From Pseudomonadota bacterium (GTDB taxonomy: Bacteria > Pseudomonadota > Gammaproteobacteria > Burkholderiales > Rhodocyclaceae): a stretch of DNA of 64,000 nt. Below are positions 20,973 to 32,127 of this stretch, in pieces. Position numbers and translations under genes: made by a program. The stretch is taken from assembly GCA_018262095.1 (NCBI GenBank), contig JAGTRW010000015.1, forward strand, positions 1 through 64,000, given 5' to 3'. Each line of letters begins with the position of its first letter. Within the stretch, counting starts at the first letter, position 1. The notes under the pieces are model-generated. The model was not told where the DNA came from. It did not search any database and was given only the letters and a program-made list of their open reading frames with translations.

Positions 20973-21789
20973 TGATTTTCGCGTCCGACGCGCCAGCCGG
21001 CGATCCGGCGGGAAGTCGAGAGCTTGCCGCGGGGCGTGGGGGGGCGATCAGTTGTTCGCTGGTTCGCCCGAAACGACGTTCTCGTTGCTGATACGACGAG
21101 ATCGCATCGGCAAAGGCTGCCGCGTCAAACTCGGGCCACAGCGTGTCGGTGAAATACAGCTCCGCATAGGCCAACTGCCACAGCAGAAAGTTGCTGATCC
21201 GCTGCTCGCCGCCGGTGCGGATAAAAAGATCGGGTTCAGGCGCATAGCTCATCGCCAGATACGGCGTCAGGTCGGCCTCGCTCCACGCTCCCAAGGTATC
21301 AGGACGCGCCAGCGCCAAACGATTGGCCGCCTGCAGAATGTCCCAGCGCCCGCCGTAATTGGCGGCAAGCGTCAGCGTCAGCTTGTCGTTGCCGGCGGTC
21401 TGCTGCTCGGCGGCGAGAATCAGCGACTGCAAGGCAGAATCGAAGCGCGAAAGGTCGCCGACGATCTTGAGGCGAACGCCGTTGCTGTCGAGTTTCGAGA
21501 CTTCCTGCTGCAAGGCGCGCATGAAGAGCTGCATCAGCAGCGACACTTCTTCCTCGGGCCGACGCCAGTTTTCCGAACTGAAGGCAAACAGCGTCAGATA
21601 GTCGATGCCACGCGCCAGACAATACTTGACCGCGTCACGCACCGTCTCGACGCCGCGGCGATGCCCGGCAAAGCGCGGCAAAAAGCGCTTCCTGGCCCAG
21701 CGGCCGTTGCCATCCATGATGATGGCGACGTGTCGCGGCACCGCGACCGTAGCCGGAATATCACAAGTGGAACTGGTGAACATCGCCAT
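20965..21789 (-). CDS. uppS: Undecaprenyl diphosphate synthase (cis-prenyltransferase)
   Basis: 274 residues from the ATG at 21789 (MAMFTSSTC), preceded by AAAGG at 9 nt; ATG 21798 is also possible and the TTG at 21816 is less likely. It builds the C55 lipid carrier for peptidoglycan. [13 protein letters not shown] holds the catalytic Asp, [11 protein letters not shown] the second motif, and [19 protein letters not shown] the C-terminal motif. Confidence 0.96.
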   Translation of the reverse strand: MAMFTSSTCDIPATVAVPRHVAIIMDGNGRWARKRFLPRFAGHRRGVETVRDAVKYCLARGIDYLTLFAFSSENWRRPEEEVSLLMQLFMRALQQEVSKLDSNGVRLKIVGDLSRFDSALQSLILAAEQQTAGNDKLTLTLAANYGGRWDILQAANRLALARPDTLGAWSEADLTPYLAMSYAPEPDLFIRTGGEQRISNFLLWQLAYAELYFTDTLWPEFDAAAFADAISSYQQRERRFGRTSEQLIAPPRPAASSRLPAGSPAGASDAKINA

Positions 21790-21812
21790 CCGGGACATCC
21801 TTTGTGCAGGAT

Positions 21813-22373
21813 TCAAACGGCCATCAGCTCGATTTCTTTTTGCGCGAACTGCTTGTCGACTTCAGCGACATACTTGTCGGTGAGTTTCTGGATGTCTTCC
21901 TGCGCACGCCGCTCGTCGTCCTCCGAACAGCCCTTGTTCTTGAGCAGCTCCTTGAGGCTGGCATTGGCGTCGCGACGCAGGTTGCGCATCGCGATGCGCG
22001 CATTTTCGCACTCACCCTTGACGACCTTGATCAGGTCGCGGCGCCGCTCTTCGGTCAGCGCGGGCATCGGAACGCGGATCAGGTCACCCTGCGACGCCGG
22101 GTTCAGCCCGAGATCGCCATCGCGAATGGCCTTTTCGACCTTGGGGCCCATCGCCTTTTCCCAGGCCTGAACGCCCAGCGTTCGCGAATCGATCAAGGTG
22201 ATGTTGGCGACGGTATTGACCGGCACCATCGAGCCGTAGTACTCGACCTGGACATGATCGAGCAGGCCGATATGGGCGCGCCCGGTGCGCACCTTCGCCA
22301 GATCGACGCGCAGCGACTCAAGCGACTTCTGCATCTTGTGTTCAGTGGTGTTCTTCACATCTGCTATCGACAT
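21813..22373 (-). CDS. frr: Ribosome recycling factor
   Basis: 186 residues from ATG 22373 ([19 protein letters not shown]); the longer open frame into pyrH is not conserved. It releases ribosomes from mRNA after termination with EF-G. The family core [21 protein letters not shown] and the C-terminal helix ending KEIELMAV are intact. It follows pyrH by 11 nt. Confidence 0.98.
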   Translation of the reverse strand: MSIADVKNTTEHKMQKSLESLRVDLAKVRTGRAHIGLLDHVQVEYYGSMVPVNTVANITLIDSRTLGVQAWEKAMGPKVEKAIRDGDLGLNPASQGDLIRVPMPALTEERRRDLIKVVKGECENARIAMRNLRRDANASLKELLKNKGCSEDDERRAQEDIQKLTDKYVAEVDKQFAQKEIELMAV

Positions 22374-22384
22374 CTCAATCTCCC

Positions 22385-23110
22385 TCAGCAATAGACCAGC
22401 GTGCCTTCGGCCTCGCCGAGCACCACCCGCTTCAACGCACCCGGCTTGAAAATCGAGAAAACGTTGATCGGCAGTTTCTGGTCGCGGCACAAGGCAAAAG
22501 CGGTCGCATCCATCACTTTCAAGTTTTTCGCGATCACCTCGTTGAAGCTGATCGTGTCGAAGCGCGTCGCCAGCGGATCCTTTTTCGGGTCGGCCGAATA
22601 AATCCCATCGACATTGGTCGCCTTGAGCACGATCTCGGCGCCAATTTCAGCGCCGCGCAACGCCGCGGCGGTATCGGTGGTGAAAAACGGATTACCGGTC
22701 CCGCCGGAGAAAATGACCGTCCGGCCCTGCTCGAGGTAACGGATCGCCCGGCCGCGGATATAGGGCTCGACAACCTGCTCGATATTGAGCGCCGACTGCA
22801 CCCGCGCCACCAGCCCGGCAACGCGCATTGCATCCTGCAAGGCCAGACCGTTCATCACGGTCGCCAGCATTCCCATGTAGTCGGCCTGCGCTCTATCCAT
22901 CCCTTTGGCGCCGGGAGCAACGCCGCGAAAAATATTGCCACCGCCGATGACGACGCCAACCTGAACACCCAAATCGACCACGCTCTTGACCTCACCGACA
23001 ATCTCCATGATCGTCTGACGGTTGATGCCATAGGCATCATCCCCCATCAGCGCTTCACCGGAGAGCTTGAGCAGGATACGTTTGAATTTCGGAGCAGTGG
23101 CGTCAGTCAT
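22385..23110 (-). CDS. pyrH: UMP kinase
   Basis: 241 residues from ATG 23110 ([21 protein letters not shown]). It phosphorylates UMP to UDP and belongs to the amino acid kinase fold, with [10 protein letters not shown] and the later [15 protein letters not shown] signature. Order rpsB-tsf-pyrH-frr is the common proteobacterial one. Confidence 0.98.
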   Translation of the reverse strand: MTDATAPKFKRILLKLSGEALMGDDAYGINRQTIMEIVGEVKSVVDLGVQVGVVIGGGNIFRGVAPGAKGMDRAQADYMGMLATVMNGLALQDAMRVAGLVARVQSALNIEQVVEPYIRGRAIRYLEQGRTVIFSGGTGNPFFTTDTAAALRGAEIGAEIVLKATNVDGIYSADPKKDPLATRFDTISFNEVIAKNLKVMDATAFALCRDQKLPINVFSIFKPGALKRVVLGEAEGTLVYC

Positions 23111-23126
23111 GGCAAACCCTTCTGGC

Positions 23127-24020
<894 letters not shown>

Positions 24021-24041
24021 ATTTCTCTCCATTTGCGGACA

Positions 24042-24059
24042 CGGCCGGAATACCGGCCG
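24042..24059 (-). repeat. Hairpin in the rpsB-tsf gap
   Basis: A perfect 7-bp stem (CGGCCGG / CCGGCCG) with a 4-nt loop lies 21 nt before tsf. No T-run follows on the minus strand, so it is not a standard terminator; it may be an attenuation or RNA-processing element lowering tsf relative to rpsB. Confidence 0.55.
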
Positions 24060-24127
24060 CTCCTCACTCAATACAGTTCAAACGTTTTTACGTCCGCTTC
24101 GCATTCAGCCAAGCGAACGACCCGAAA

Positions 24128-24871
24128 TTACTGCGCCGACTCTTCGAAGAACTCGTCGCCAGCCGCTGCCGCCGCAACGATTTCCTCGACGAACTGGCTG
24201 CGTCCTTCAAGGATCGAATCAGCCACGCCGCGAGCGAACAAACGGATCGCGCTCGACGAGTCATCGTTACCCGGGATGACGTAATCGATGCCTTCCGGCG
24301 AGTGATTGGTATCGACCACGGCGATCACCGGGATGCCCAGCTTGTTGGCTTCGGTGATGGCGATCTTGTGGTAACCGACGTCGATGACGAACAGCGCGTC
24401 GGGCAAGGTGTTCATTTCCTTGATGCCGCCGATCGATTTCTGCAGCTTGACCAGTTCGCGCTGGGTCATCAGCGCTTCCTTCTTGCCGAGCTTCTCGAGC
24501 GAACCGTCTTCGACCATCGCTTCCATATCCTTGAGGCGCTTGGTCGACTGCTTGATCGTCTTGAAGTTGGTCAGCATGCCGCCCAGCCAACGCTGGTCGA
24601 CGTAGCACGAGCCCGCGCGGATGGCTTCTTCGGCGATGATCTCGCGCGCCTGACGCTTGGTGCTGACGAACAGGATATTGCCCTTGTTCGACGACAGCTT
24701 GCGAACGAAAGACATCGCTTCGTTGTACTTGGCCAGCGTCTTTTCAAGGTTGACAATGTGAATCTTGCTGCGGGCGCCGAAGATGTACTGAGCCATCTTG
24801 GGGTTCCAGAAGCGGGTTTGGTGGCCGAAGTGAACACCGGCCTCGAGCATTTGACGCATCGTTGTAGACAT
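24128..24871 (-). CDS. rpsB: 30S ribosomal protein S2
   Basis: 247 residues. [26 protein letters not shown] is the universal S2 start; [21 protein letters not shown] and the [20 protein letters not shown] blocks follow. First gene of the long minus-strand transcription unit, divergent from map. Confidence 0.98.
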   Translation of the reverse strand: MSTTMRQMLEAGVHFGHQTRFWNPKMAQYIFGARSKIHIVNLEKTLAKYNEAMSFVRKLSSNKGNILFVSTKRQAREIIAEEAIRAGSCYVDQRWLGGMLTNFKTIKQSTKRLKDMEAMVEDGSLEKLGKKEALMTQRELVKLQKSIGGIKEMNTLPDALFVIDVGYHKIAITEANKLGIPVIAVVDTNHSPEGIDYVIPGNDDSSSAIRLFARGVADSILEGRSQFVEEIVAAAAAGDEFFEESAQ

Positions 24872-25192
24872 ATTTTCGCTTTCATATCAGGGTTAAACCA
24901 CCATTCGCCCACTTACGCCCGCCGTCAATCCAGCGACGGGCACCCTTGAACAGGCGAATGTGCGTAATTGACGAACCGTTGCCGGTCCGCCTCGCGCGCC
25001 ACCGTGGCACGCATTCGACACTCATGTTTCACCGACACGGGTCAGCAAAACCCGGCGATTGTATCATCGGACGTGGTGAAATTCCAGTTCCAAGCACGAT
25101 CGTCGTACCGATCGACAGCAGGCGCGCCAAATTGCCTTAAACCCCGTCTTACCTTATCCTCTGCGACTTCACTCAATCTGCCCGGCCCCGAC
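24872..25192. promoter_or_regulatory. Divergent rpsB / map intergenic region
   Basis: This 321-nt gap holds no gene I can support. A TACAAT hexamer at 25058-25063 reading minus is a candidate -10 box for rpsB, which would leave a leader of about 180 nt, long enough for S2 autoregulation; the -35 is weak. No clear map promoter or ribosome site stands out on the plus strand. Upstream open frames here lack conserved character. Confidence 0.4.
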
Positions 25193-26002
25193 ATGAGCAT
25201 CACTTTGAAGACTCCCGAAGAAATCGAAAAAATGCGGGTCGCTGGCCGGCTGGCAGCCGAAGTGCTCGATTACATTACGCCTTTCATCAAACCCGGAATC
25301 ACCACCGGCGAGGTGGATAAGCTCTGCCACGACTACATGGTCGATGTTCAGGGCTGCATCCCGGCGCCGCTCAACTACGCGCCGCCGGGCTACCAACCGT
25401 ATCCGAAATCGACCTGCACCTCGGTCAACCACCAGGTCTGCCATGGCGTTCCCGGCGACAAGCAACTCAAGAATGGCGACATCGTCAATCTTGACATCAC
25501 CACCATCAAGGACGGCTATCACGGCGATACCAGCCGCATGTTCCAGGTCGGCGAGGTTTCGATTCAGGCCAAGCGGCTGTGCGAGGTCACTTTCGAATGC
25601 CTGTGGCTCGGTATCGCCCAGGTCAAGCCAGGCGCCCGGCTCGGCGATATCGGCCACACCATCCAGAGCTACGCTGAACAATGCGGATTTTCGGTGGTTC
25701 GCGAATTCTGCGGCCATGGCATCGGCGCCCGCTTCCACGAAGATCCGCAGGTCGTGCACTACGGCAAGCCAGGCACCGGCGTCGAACTCAAAGCCAACAT
25801 GATTTTCACCATCGAACCGATGATCAACGCCGGCAAGGCGGCGATCCGCGAACTGGCCGACGGCTGGACGATCGTCACCAAGGACCACAGCCTGTCGGCG
25901 CAGTGGGAACACACCATCCTGGTGAGCGAAACGGGATTCGAAGTGCTGACGGTCTCCGCCGCTACGCGCCAGCCGCCGCAATGGATCGAGCTTCCCCGAT
26001 GA
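25193..26002 (+). CDS. map: Methionine aminopeptidase, type I
   Basis: 269 residues from ATG 25193 ([25 protein letters not shown]). It removes the initiator Met from nascent proteins. The metal ligands are in [22 protein letters not shown], the [14 protein letters not shown] His region and the FTIEPMIN Glu motif. The frame continues upstream to 24968 but without conserved sequence. It is coupled to glnD (ATGA). Confidence 0.97.
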   Translation: MSITLKTPEEIEKMRVAGRLAAEVLDYITPFIKPGITTGEVDKLCHDYMVDVQGCIPAPLNYAPPGYQPYPKSTCTSVNHQVCHGVPGDKQLKNGDIVNLDITTIKDGYHGDTSRMFQVGEVSIQAKRLCEVTFECLWLGIAQVKPGARLGDIGHTIQSYAEQCGFSVVREFCGHGIGARFHEDPQVVHYGKPGTGVELKANMIFTIEPMINAGKAAIRELADGWTIVTKDHSLSAQWEHTILVSETGFEVLTVSAATRQPPQWIELPR

Positions 26003-28581
26003 AGCTCGATTCCGCCGCGCGCTTGGGCCTGCTCACCCGTTACAAGTCGCGGCTGCAAACGGGTCAAGCGACGGTTTGCGCACGCTACCTTGCCCAAGGC
26101 GACACCAGCGCACTGCTCAGCGAACGCTGCGCGCTGATCGACGACGTGCTGCGCGACCTGTGGCGCGAACTGCAGTTTCCGGACAGTCTGGCGCTGGTCG
26201 CCGTCGGCGGTTATGGCCGCGGCCTGTTGTGGCCGGCGTCCGATATCGACCTGCTGCTGCTGCTGCCGGGACCGCCCGATGCGGCGCTCGCTGCACAACT
26301 CGAACAGGTGGTCGGCCTATTCTGGGATATCGGCCTGGAAATCGGCCATAGCGTGCGCACTGTCGACGACTGCATCGAAGAGGCTGCCGGCGATCTGACG
26401 GTGCAGACGGCGTTGGTCGAGGCCCGCTTGCTGATCGGCAGCGATGCGCTGTTCGCCCAATTTTCGGCGCGCTTCAGGGAAATCCTCGATCCGCAGGCTT
26501 TCTTCCAATCCAAACGCATGGAGCAGGACGAGCGCTACCGGCGTTTTCAGGACTCGCCCTACAGCCTCGAGCCGAACTGCAAGGAGAGCCCAGGCGGTCT
26601 GCGCGACCTGCAAAGCATCCTCTGGATCGCACAGGCAGCCGGCTACGGCAACAGCTGGCAGGATCTGCAGCACCACGGCTTCATTACGCACGCCGAAGCC
26701 AAGGGCCTGGAACGGCGCGAGCGCTTCCTGCAGCGCCTGCGCATCGAGTTGCACCTGCTCGCTGGCCGGCGTGAAGACCGCCTGCTGTTCGACTACCAGA
26801 CCGCGCTCGCCGAGCGACTCGGCTATACGGCAACGCCAACCCGGCGCGTCAGCGAACAGTTGATGCAGGAGTATTTCCAGACCGCCAAGACGGTGACCCA
26901 ACTCAACACCATCCTGCTGCAGAACATGGGCACCGCCATTTTTCCGCCGCCCGAACAGACGCCGCAGGAAATCAACGCGCGCTTCCAGAATACGCACCAG
27001 TTGCTCGACGTGGTTGACGAAGCGGTGTTCAACCAGACGCCGGGGGCCATTCTCGAAGCCTTTCTGCTGCTGCAGCAACACTCCGAACTCAAAGGCATGA
27101 CGGCGCGAACGATCCGCGCGCTGTGGCGCGCGCGCACGCTGATCGACGACGATTTTCGCGCCGACCCGGCGAACAAGGCGTGTTTCGTCGAGATCTTCAA
27201 GCAGCCCAAAGGCGTACTGCACGAGCTGCGACGAATGAACCAATTCGACATCCTGGGCCGCTACCTGCCCAACTTCGGCGCCATCGTCGGCCAGATGCAG
27301 CACGACCTGTTCCACGCCTACACCGTCGACCAGCACACGCTCAAGGTGCTCGGCAACCTGCGCCGCTTTTCGGAAAGCGAATTCGGCCACGAATACCCGT
27401 TCTGCAGCCAGCTGATCAGCGACTTCGACCGGCCCTGGCTGCTCTATATTGCCGCGCTCTTTCACGACATCGCCAAGGGCCGCGGCGGCGGCCATTCGGA
27501 ACTCGGCGCCGTCGACGCGCGCGAATTTTGCGAAAGTCACGGGCTACCCGCCGAAGACACCGAACTCGTTGCCTGGATCGTGCTCAACCACCTGCTGATG
27601 TCGAACGTCGCGCAAAAACAGGACATCGCCGACCCCGACGTCATCACCGCCTTTGCCGCGACGGTCGCCGACGAGCGCCATTTGACGGCGCTCTACCTCT
27701 TTTCGGTCGCCGACATTCGCGGCACCAGCCCGAAAGTCTGGAACAGCTGGAAGGGTCAGTTGCTCGAACAGCTCTTCAGCCAGACCCGCCGCCTGCTGCT
27801 GTCCGACGGCAAGGCGCCGGTGACGCAGGGGATCATCAAGGAACGGCAAGAGGAAGCGATGCGCTTGCTGCGCTACTTCGCGGTACCCGAAGCGGCGCAT
27901 CAACGCCTCTGGGACCAGCTCGACACCGTCTATTTTCTGCGCCATTCGGCCGAGGAAATCGCCTGGCACGCGCGCGCGCTGCACTACCGCGTCGACAGCG
28001 CGCAGCCGGTAGTCAAGGCGCGCATCAATCCGCACGGCGACGGCATCGAGGTGATGGCCTACACGCTCGATCAGCGCTATCTGTTTGCGCGCCTGGTCGG
28101 CTTCTTCGGCCGTGCCGGCTACAGCATCATGGACGCCAAGATCCACACCACGCGTCACGGCTACGCGCTCGACAGCTTCATGCTGCTCGACGTTTCCGGC
28201 CGCGACAACGACCGCAGCATGATCAGCTACATCGAACACGAACTGACCGCGCGCCTGACCCGGCAGATTCCGCCCGAGCCGCCCGCCGGCGGACGCGTTT
28301 CGCGCCAGGTCAAGCACTTCCCGATCCAGCCGCAGGTGACCATCCAGCCCGATGAAAAAGAACAACTCTTCGTGCTTTCGGTGAGCGCCTCCGACCGCAC
28401 CGGACTGCTCTATACGGTGGCCATGGCACTGGCGGCGCACGACGCCAATCTGCACACGGCCAAGATCGTCACGCTCGGCGAACGCGTCGAGGATACCTTC
28501 CTGATCAGCGGCGGCGATCTGGGCAATAGCGCCGGCCGAATGAAACTGGAAGCCGAACTGCTCGAGCAACTCAAAGGCTAA
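25999..28581 (+). CDS. glnD: Bifunctional uridylyltransferase/uridylyl-removing enzyme GlnD
   Basis: 860 residues from ATG 25999. It uridylylates PII proteins when nitrogen is scarce and removes UMP when glutamine is high. The nucleotidyltransferase motif [20 protein letters not shown] is near residues 58-77, the HD domain has [18 protein letters not shown] near 487-505, and two ACT domains fill about 672-860. Longer upstream readings belong to the map frame overlap. map-glnD adjacency is common in betaproteobacteria. Confidence 0.97.
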   Translation: MKLDSAARLGLLTRYKSRLQTGQATVCARYLAQGDTSALLSERCALIDDVLRDLWRELQFPDSLALVAVGGYGRGLLWPASDIDLLLLLPGPPDAALAAQLEQVVGLFWDIGLEIGHSVRTVDDCIEEAAGDLTVQTALVEARLLIGSDALFAQFSARFREILDPQAFFQSKRMEQDERYRRFQDSPYSLEPNCKESPGGLRDLQSILWIAQAAGYGNSWQDLQHHGFITHAEAKGLERRERFLQRLRIELHLLAGRREDRLLFDYQTALAERLGYTATPTRRVSEQLMQEYFQTAKTVTQLNTILLQNMGTAIFPPPEQTPQEINARFQNTHQLLDVVDEAVFNQTPGAILEAFLLLQQHSELKGMTARTIRALWRARTLIDDDFRADPANKACFVEIFKQPKGVLHELRRMNQFDILGRYLPNFGAIVGQMQHDLFHAYTVDQHTLKVLGNLRRFSESEFGHEYPFCSQLISDFDRPWLLYIAALFHDIAKGRGGGHSELGAVDAREFCESHGLPAEDTELVAWIVLNHLLMSNVAQKQDIADPDVITAFAATVADERHLTALYLFSVADIRGTSPKVWNSWKGQLLEQLFSQTRRLLLSDGKAPVTQGIIKERQEEAMRLLRYFAVPEAAHQRLWDQLDTVYFLRHSAEEIAWHARALHYRVDSAQPVVKARINPHGDGIEVMAYTLDQRYLFARLVGFFGRAGYSIMDAKIHTTRHGYALDSFMLLDVSGRDNDRSMISYIEHELTARLTRQIPPEPPAGGRVSRQVKHFPIQPQVTIQPDEKEQLFVLSVSASDRTGLLYTVAMALAAHDANLHTAKIVTLGERVEDTFLISGGDLGNSAGRMKLEAELLEQLKG

Positions 28582-28623
28582 CGCCCAAGCTTGCAACATC
28601 GCGCCGAACAAAGGACGGCGAAA

Positions 28624-29706
28624 ATGGATATCTCGGTCATCGGCGCAAGTGGCGGCTGCGGTCGCGAAGTCGTCACCCGGCTGGTCAGCGGCGGCGTTCT
28701 CGGACGCCGCGAACTGCTGCAGCTGGTCGGCGGCAATCCGCAATCGAGCCGCCCGAGCTATCTGCACGGCCTGCGCGCCGACCTGCAGGACGCCTACGCC
28801 GAAAACATCCCCGAAATCGACGTCACCGACGATGCCGACGAGATCGTCGGCGACATCGTGGTGATGGCCGCCGGAGCGACCTTCCCGACCGACTCGGCCA
28901 AAGCCGGTGGCCTGCAGAGTCGTGACGACCTGGCGCGCGCCAACCACGCGCTGTTCGAACATTTCGCCGCCGCCGTCGCACGCAACCGCAAGGGCAATCC
29001 GCCGGTGGTGATCGTGCTCAGCAACCCGGTCGAACTCGGCGTCCATGTCTTCTGTCGCCACCTGCCGCGCGAATATGTTCTCGGTATGGGCGCGTTCAGC
29101 GATTCGCAGCGTTTCCGCTGGGAAATCGCCAGTCAGCTCGGCGTCGTCCGCCAGCGCGTGCACGCTTCGATGGCCGGCGAACACGGTCTGGGCATGGTGC
29201 CGCTGTGGTCGACGGTACGCATCCACGGCCTGCAGCCCGACGAGCTCGCGGCGACCATCGCGCGGCTGCGCGACGGCACCGTCTCGGCCGATTTCCCGGC
29301 GCGCCTGGCGGCCGAGCACGCGGCGCTGATGGCGCAGATGATGGCCGACCCGATCGACGGCCCGGTGCGCGCGCTGGCGCGCGTCGCCCGCCTGCCGCCC
29401 GATCTGCGCGTCGCCTTGAAACCGTTTCCGGTGCACTATTCGCAGGCCAAGACGATTTCCGCGACGGCGACCGCCACCGTCGAGCTGGTGACCGCGCTGT
29501 GCGAAGGCCGCGCCGTCGAGATCTGCGCGCAGTACCAGCACCGCGGCGAACTGGGAATACACGGCCCGATCGGCAACCGATTGATTCTCGAAGGCGCGGT
29601 GCGGCGCGTGGTGCCCGGCGACGACCTTAGCGACGAGGAACTCGCGCTGCTGCAAGCCTGCGGGGTGCGCTGCCGCAGCAAGATACGGGAGTGGAGCCAT
29701 GACTGA
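28624..29706 (+). CDS. Lactate/malate dehydrogenase-family protein
   Basis: 360 residues from ATG 28624. A Rossmann motif GASGGCGREV opens the protein, followed by the family blocks DIVVMAAGA, SRDDLARANHALFEHFA, VIVLSNPVE and the catalytic-His segment SMAGEHGLGMVPLWS. These match NAD-dependent 2-hydroxyacid (lactate/malate) dehydrogenases, but it is longer than normal and the substrate-specificity loop (TDSAKAGGLQSR) differs from standard Ldh and Mdh, so the substrate is unknown. Its stop overlaps the start of an ACT-domain gene by 8 nt, suggesting the two proteins work together. Confidence 0.8.
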   Translation: MDISVIGASGGCGREVVTRLVSGGVLGRRELLQLVGGNPQSSRPSYLHGLRADLQDAYAENIPEIDVTDDADEIVGDIVVMAAGATFPTDSAKAGGLQSRDDLARANHALFEHFAAAVARNRKGNPPVVIVLSNPVELGVHVFCRHLPREYVLGMGAFSDSQRFRWEIASQLGVVRQRVHASMAGEHGLGMVPLWSTVRIHGLQPDELAATIARLRDGTVSADFPARLAAEHAALMAQMMADPIDGPVRALARVARLPPDLRVALKPFPVHYSQAKTISATATATVELVTALCEGRAVEICAQYQHRGELGIHGPIGNRLILEGAVRRVVPGDDLSDEELALLQACGVRCRSKIREWSHD

Positions 29707-30187
29707 CTTAACCTGCGCCAGCGCATTCCCGCAGCAGATCATCGCCATCGAGCTGCAGGATAGACCCGGCAGCGTCAATAGCGTCGCCGAGGTGTTCTCG
29801 GGGCGCGGTCTGCAGATCGAAGCTTTCCACGGCACCGCCGGGGATCTCAATGCCGACGGCCATGCCCACGCGCTGATCGTTTTTTGCGCCGGCGCCGACC
29901 GCGCCAGCCTGGTCACCCGCGTGCTGCGGCGATTGTCCAGCGTACGCAGCGCCGAACTGCTCGGCGCTGACGACCCACGCCTGATCGAGTCGGTGCTGAT
30001 CGCCCGCAGCAACGGCCGGCCGCCGGCCGGCATCAGCGTCTGCGCGCTCGGCGCGCAGACCGCGTTGGCCGCCGGATCGCCTGCCGCAATGCACGCCTGG
30101 CTCGCCGGCGATGACGCGCCGCAACGGCTCGGCGCGCTGCGCCTCGACCTGCTGCGCGATGCACCGGACGGTCCTCTGGCCAACTAA
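29699..30187 (+). CDS. ACT-domain protein coupled to the dehydrogenase-like gene
   Basis: 162 residues. Residues about 12-90 look like an ACT domain of the IlvH type: IIAIELQDRPGSVNSVAEVFSGRG, then LVTRVLRRLSSVRSAELLG. The C-terminal half is Ala/Gly-rich and unrecognised. ACT domains usually bind amino acids and control an enzyme. Its coupling to the preceding dehydrogenase-like gene suggests a regulatory subunit, which is inference. No catalytic motif is visible. Confidence 0.65.
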   Translation: MTDLTCASAFPQQIIAIELQDRPGSVNSVAEVFSGRGLQIEAFHGTAGDLNADGHAHALIVFCAGADRASLVTRVLRRLSSVRSAELLGADDPRLIESVLIARSNGRPPAGISVCALGAQTALAAGSPAAMHAWLAGDDAPQRLGALRLDLLRDAPDGPLAN

Positions 30188-30325
30188 TCGCCGCCGTCAG
30201 AACTTATCGTGTTCGGATATAATCGCGGCGTTGCTGGTGCAGGCCTTTTAATCACATCACGGAAAAAAAGGTGACGGCCGTAGCGCCATCCCCTTCGGAA
30301 ATTTTTCTGTTGCCTGTCGAAAGAA
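30188..30325 (+). promoter_or_regulatory. Promoter and leader of the aryl polyene cluster
   Basis: A perfect TATAAT at 30218-30223 is the best -10 candidate; the -35 position (about GTCAGA) is weak, hinting at activator dependence. About 100 nt of leader follow, with an A7 run near 30265 and no riboswitch I can recognise. GAAAG at 30319-30323 is the likely ribosome site for the non-ATG start of the first gene. Confidence 0.5.
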
Positions 30326-31027
30326 TTGCCTTTGCCAACGAATAGCCTGGACTGGACGGTATCGATTGGCCGCTCGGCGGTGTGGCGGACTCGCGCTCAT
30401 CAAGACGGATCGCGCGCTGCGCCCGATGTCTCTTTTGTCGATCCACTGCTGCGGCGACGGCTTAGTTCGCTGGCAAAAATGGCGCTCAAAGTGGCTCATG
30501 ACTGTGCCCACGACATCGCTGACGTACGCATTGTCTATGCCTCCCGCCACGGAGAGCTGACGCGAACGACGGCAATGCTCGGCGATCTCGCGCAGGATCA
30601 GGAATTGTCGCCGACAGCCTTCAGCCTCTCTGTTCTCAATGCCAGCACCGGATTATTTTCAATTCTCCAGAACAATACCGCGCCGTCAACGGCGATCTCA
30701 GCGTGTGCTGCGAGTTTCGGCTACGGACTGCTCGAGGCCTGCCAGCAACTCGCTGACCAGCCGGAGCAACCGGTCCTGCTGGTCTATGCCGACGAACCGC
30801 CGCCCGACGTCTACGGCGAAGTCGAGCTGAGCCAACCGCCGGCCCATGCCGTCGCGCTGCTACTGCAGAGCAATGCGCCCAGGCAGATCACCTGCCGCGT
30901 TTCGGCCGACGAGGCGCCCGCCAGCGTTGAAGCCCAGTCGAGCGCCTTTATTCGCTGCCTTGAAGCGGGTGAGGCCAGCTGGCGCGGTGAAGGCCAGCGC
31001 TGGACCTGGAGCACGCGCCAGCGATGA
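30326..31027 (+). CDS. apeC: APE chain-length factor-like half ketosynthase (ApeC-like)
   Basis: About 233 residues, roughly the N-terminal half of a ketosynthase (beta-ketoacyl synthase N-terminal-like family). VSIGRSAVWRTRAHQDG, VYASRHGELTRTTAML and FSLSVLNASTGLFSILQ are family blocks. SACAASFGYGLLEA stands where a ketosynthase would have its active-site loop, but the His residues of a full enzyme are absent. In characterised APE systems this protein pairs with a ketosynthase and sets chain length. No in-frame ATG occurs before 30479, so the start is TTG 30326 or TTG 30332; GAAAG spacing favours 30332. Confidence 0.82.
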   Translation: MPLPTNSLDWTVSIGRSAVWRTRAHQDGSRAAPDVSFVDPLLRRRLSSLAKMALKVAHDCAHDIADVRIVYASRHGELTRTTAMLGDLAQDQELSPTAFSLSVLNASTGLFSILQNNTAPSTAISACAASFGYGLLEACQQLADQPEQPVLLVYADEPPPDVYGEVELSQPPAHAVALLLQSNAPRQITCRVSADEAPASVEAQSSAFIRCLEAGEASWRGEGQRWTWSTRQR

Positions 31028-31800
31028 CCGCCAACGTCAATTACTACTGGCGGCTAGCCGCCACCGGTGGCTGTTTCGCGGCCTTTGGCGGCGGCGCTCT
31101 GGCCTTGTCGCTGCTGGTCTTCCCGCTGCTCCTGCTGGTTCCCGAAAAATCGCGCTCGCGCCAGGCGCGCCGGATCATTCACCAATCCTTCGTTGCCTTC
31201 ATCGGACTGATGGAAAGCGTCGGCATCATGCGCCTCGAAGTGATCGGCGGCGAGCGACTTAAGAATTGCCGTAACGCGCTGGTGCTGGCCAATCACCCGA
31301 CGCTGATCGATGTCGTCGCGCTGATTTCGCTGATGCCGGAAGCGAGCTGCGTGGTCAAGCGGGCACTCTGGCAGAACCCCTTTCTCGGTGGCGTCGTGCG
31401 CGCCGCCGGCTACGTCAGCAACGCCGAACCCGAGAATCTGATCGAAGACTGCGCCGATGACCTCGCCGCCGGCAACCCGCTGATCATTTTCCCCGAAGGA
31501 ACGCGCAGCGCGCCCGATCAGCCGCTGCATTTCCTGCGCGGCGCCGCTTACGTTGCGTTGAAGAGCGGGATGCCCATCCTGCCGGTACTGATCGACTGCA
31601 GCCCGACCACGCTGACCAAGCGCGAGAAGTGGTACCACATCCCGCGGCGGCGCTTTCGCTTGCGCCTTGACGTGCGCTCGCCGATCGACCCTTGCCGCTG
31701 GATCGACGCCGGAGCCCCCCCGACCATCGCGGCGCGCCAGCTGACCCAAGCCTTCGAAACCTACTTCACCAAGGAACTTCTACGTGACGAACACCATTGA
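31024..31800 (+). CDS. APE cluster 1-acylglycerol-3-phosphate-type acyltransferase (ApeD-like)
   Basis: 258 residues with an N-terminal membrane helix (about 17-40). The acyltransferase HX4D motif is NHPTLIDV (His91, Asp96) and FPEGTRS is the second motif. It probably transfers an acyl group, perhaps the polyene or a fatty acid, to a lipid or glycerophosphate anchor at the inner membrane. ATGA overlap with apeC. Confidence 0.85.
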   Translation: MTANVNYYWRLAATGGCFAAFGGGALALSLLVFPLLLLVPEKSRSRQARRIIHQSFVAFIGLMESVGIMRLEVIGGERLKNCRNALVLANHPTLIDVVALISLMPEASCVVKRALWQNPFLGGVVRAAGYVSNAEPENLIEDCADDLAAGNPLIIFPEGTRSAPDQPLHFLRGAAYVALKSGMPILPVLIDCSPTTLTKREKWYHIPRRRFRLRLDVRSPIDPCRWIDAGAPPTIAARQLTQAFETYFTKELLRDEHH

Positions 31801-32077
31801 CGACGCTCAACAAACCAAGGCCCTGGCGCTTGAAATCAAGCGCCTGATTATCGACGCGCTCGAGCTCGAGGACACCCAGCCCGACGACATCGAAGACGAT
31901 GCGCCGCTCTTTGGCGACGACGGCCTGGGCCTCGATTCGATCGACGCGCTCGAACTGGGAATCGCGCTGCGCAAGCAGTACCAGTTTCAGCTCGAAGCGA
32001 CCGACGCCGGCAACCGCGAGCATTTTCGCTCGGTTAGCACGCTGGTGCGCCTGGTGCAGACGCAGCGCGCCGTCTAG
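31784..32077 (+). CDS. apeE: APE acyl carrier protein 1 (ApeE-like)
   Basis: 97 residues starting at GTG 31784, with AAGGA upstream, inside the end of the acyltransferase gene (17-nt overlap). The phosphopantetheine serine is Ser52 in GLGLDSIDALEL, in an acidic four-helix ACP. In APE systems two ACPs carry the aryl starter and the growing polyene; which does which is not readable here. Confidence 0.88.
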   Translation: MTNTIDDAQQTKALALEIKRLIIDALELEDTQPDDIEDDAPLFGDDGLGLDSIDALELGIALRKQYQFQLEATDAGNREHFRSVSTLVRLVQTQRAV

Positions 32078-32127
32078 AATCTTCTGAGACACCAACAACA
32101 TACCATCAGCATAACAAGGGACAAGCA

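Noticed and set aside
27544-30183. An 879-codon open frame on the minus strand across glnD, the dehydrogenase-like gene and the ACT gene
   Set aside because: It is a shadow of high-GC codon use: three well-supported plus-strand genes cover it and its translation has no recognisable domain.
30224-30325. A riboswitch in the leader of the pigment cluster
   Set aside because: I compared it by eye with c-di-GMP and guanidine classes and found no matching core.
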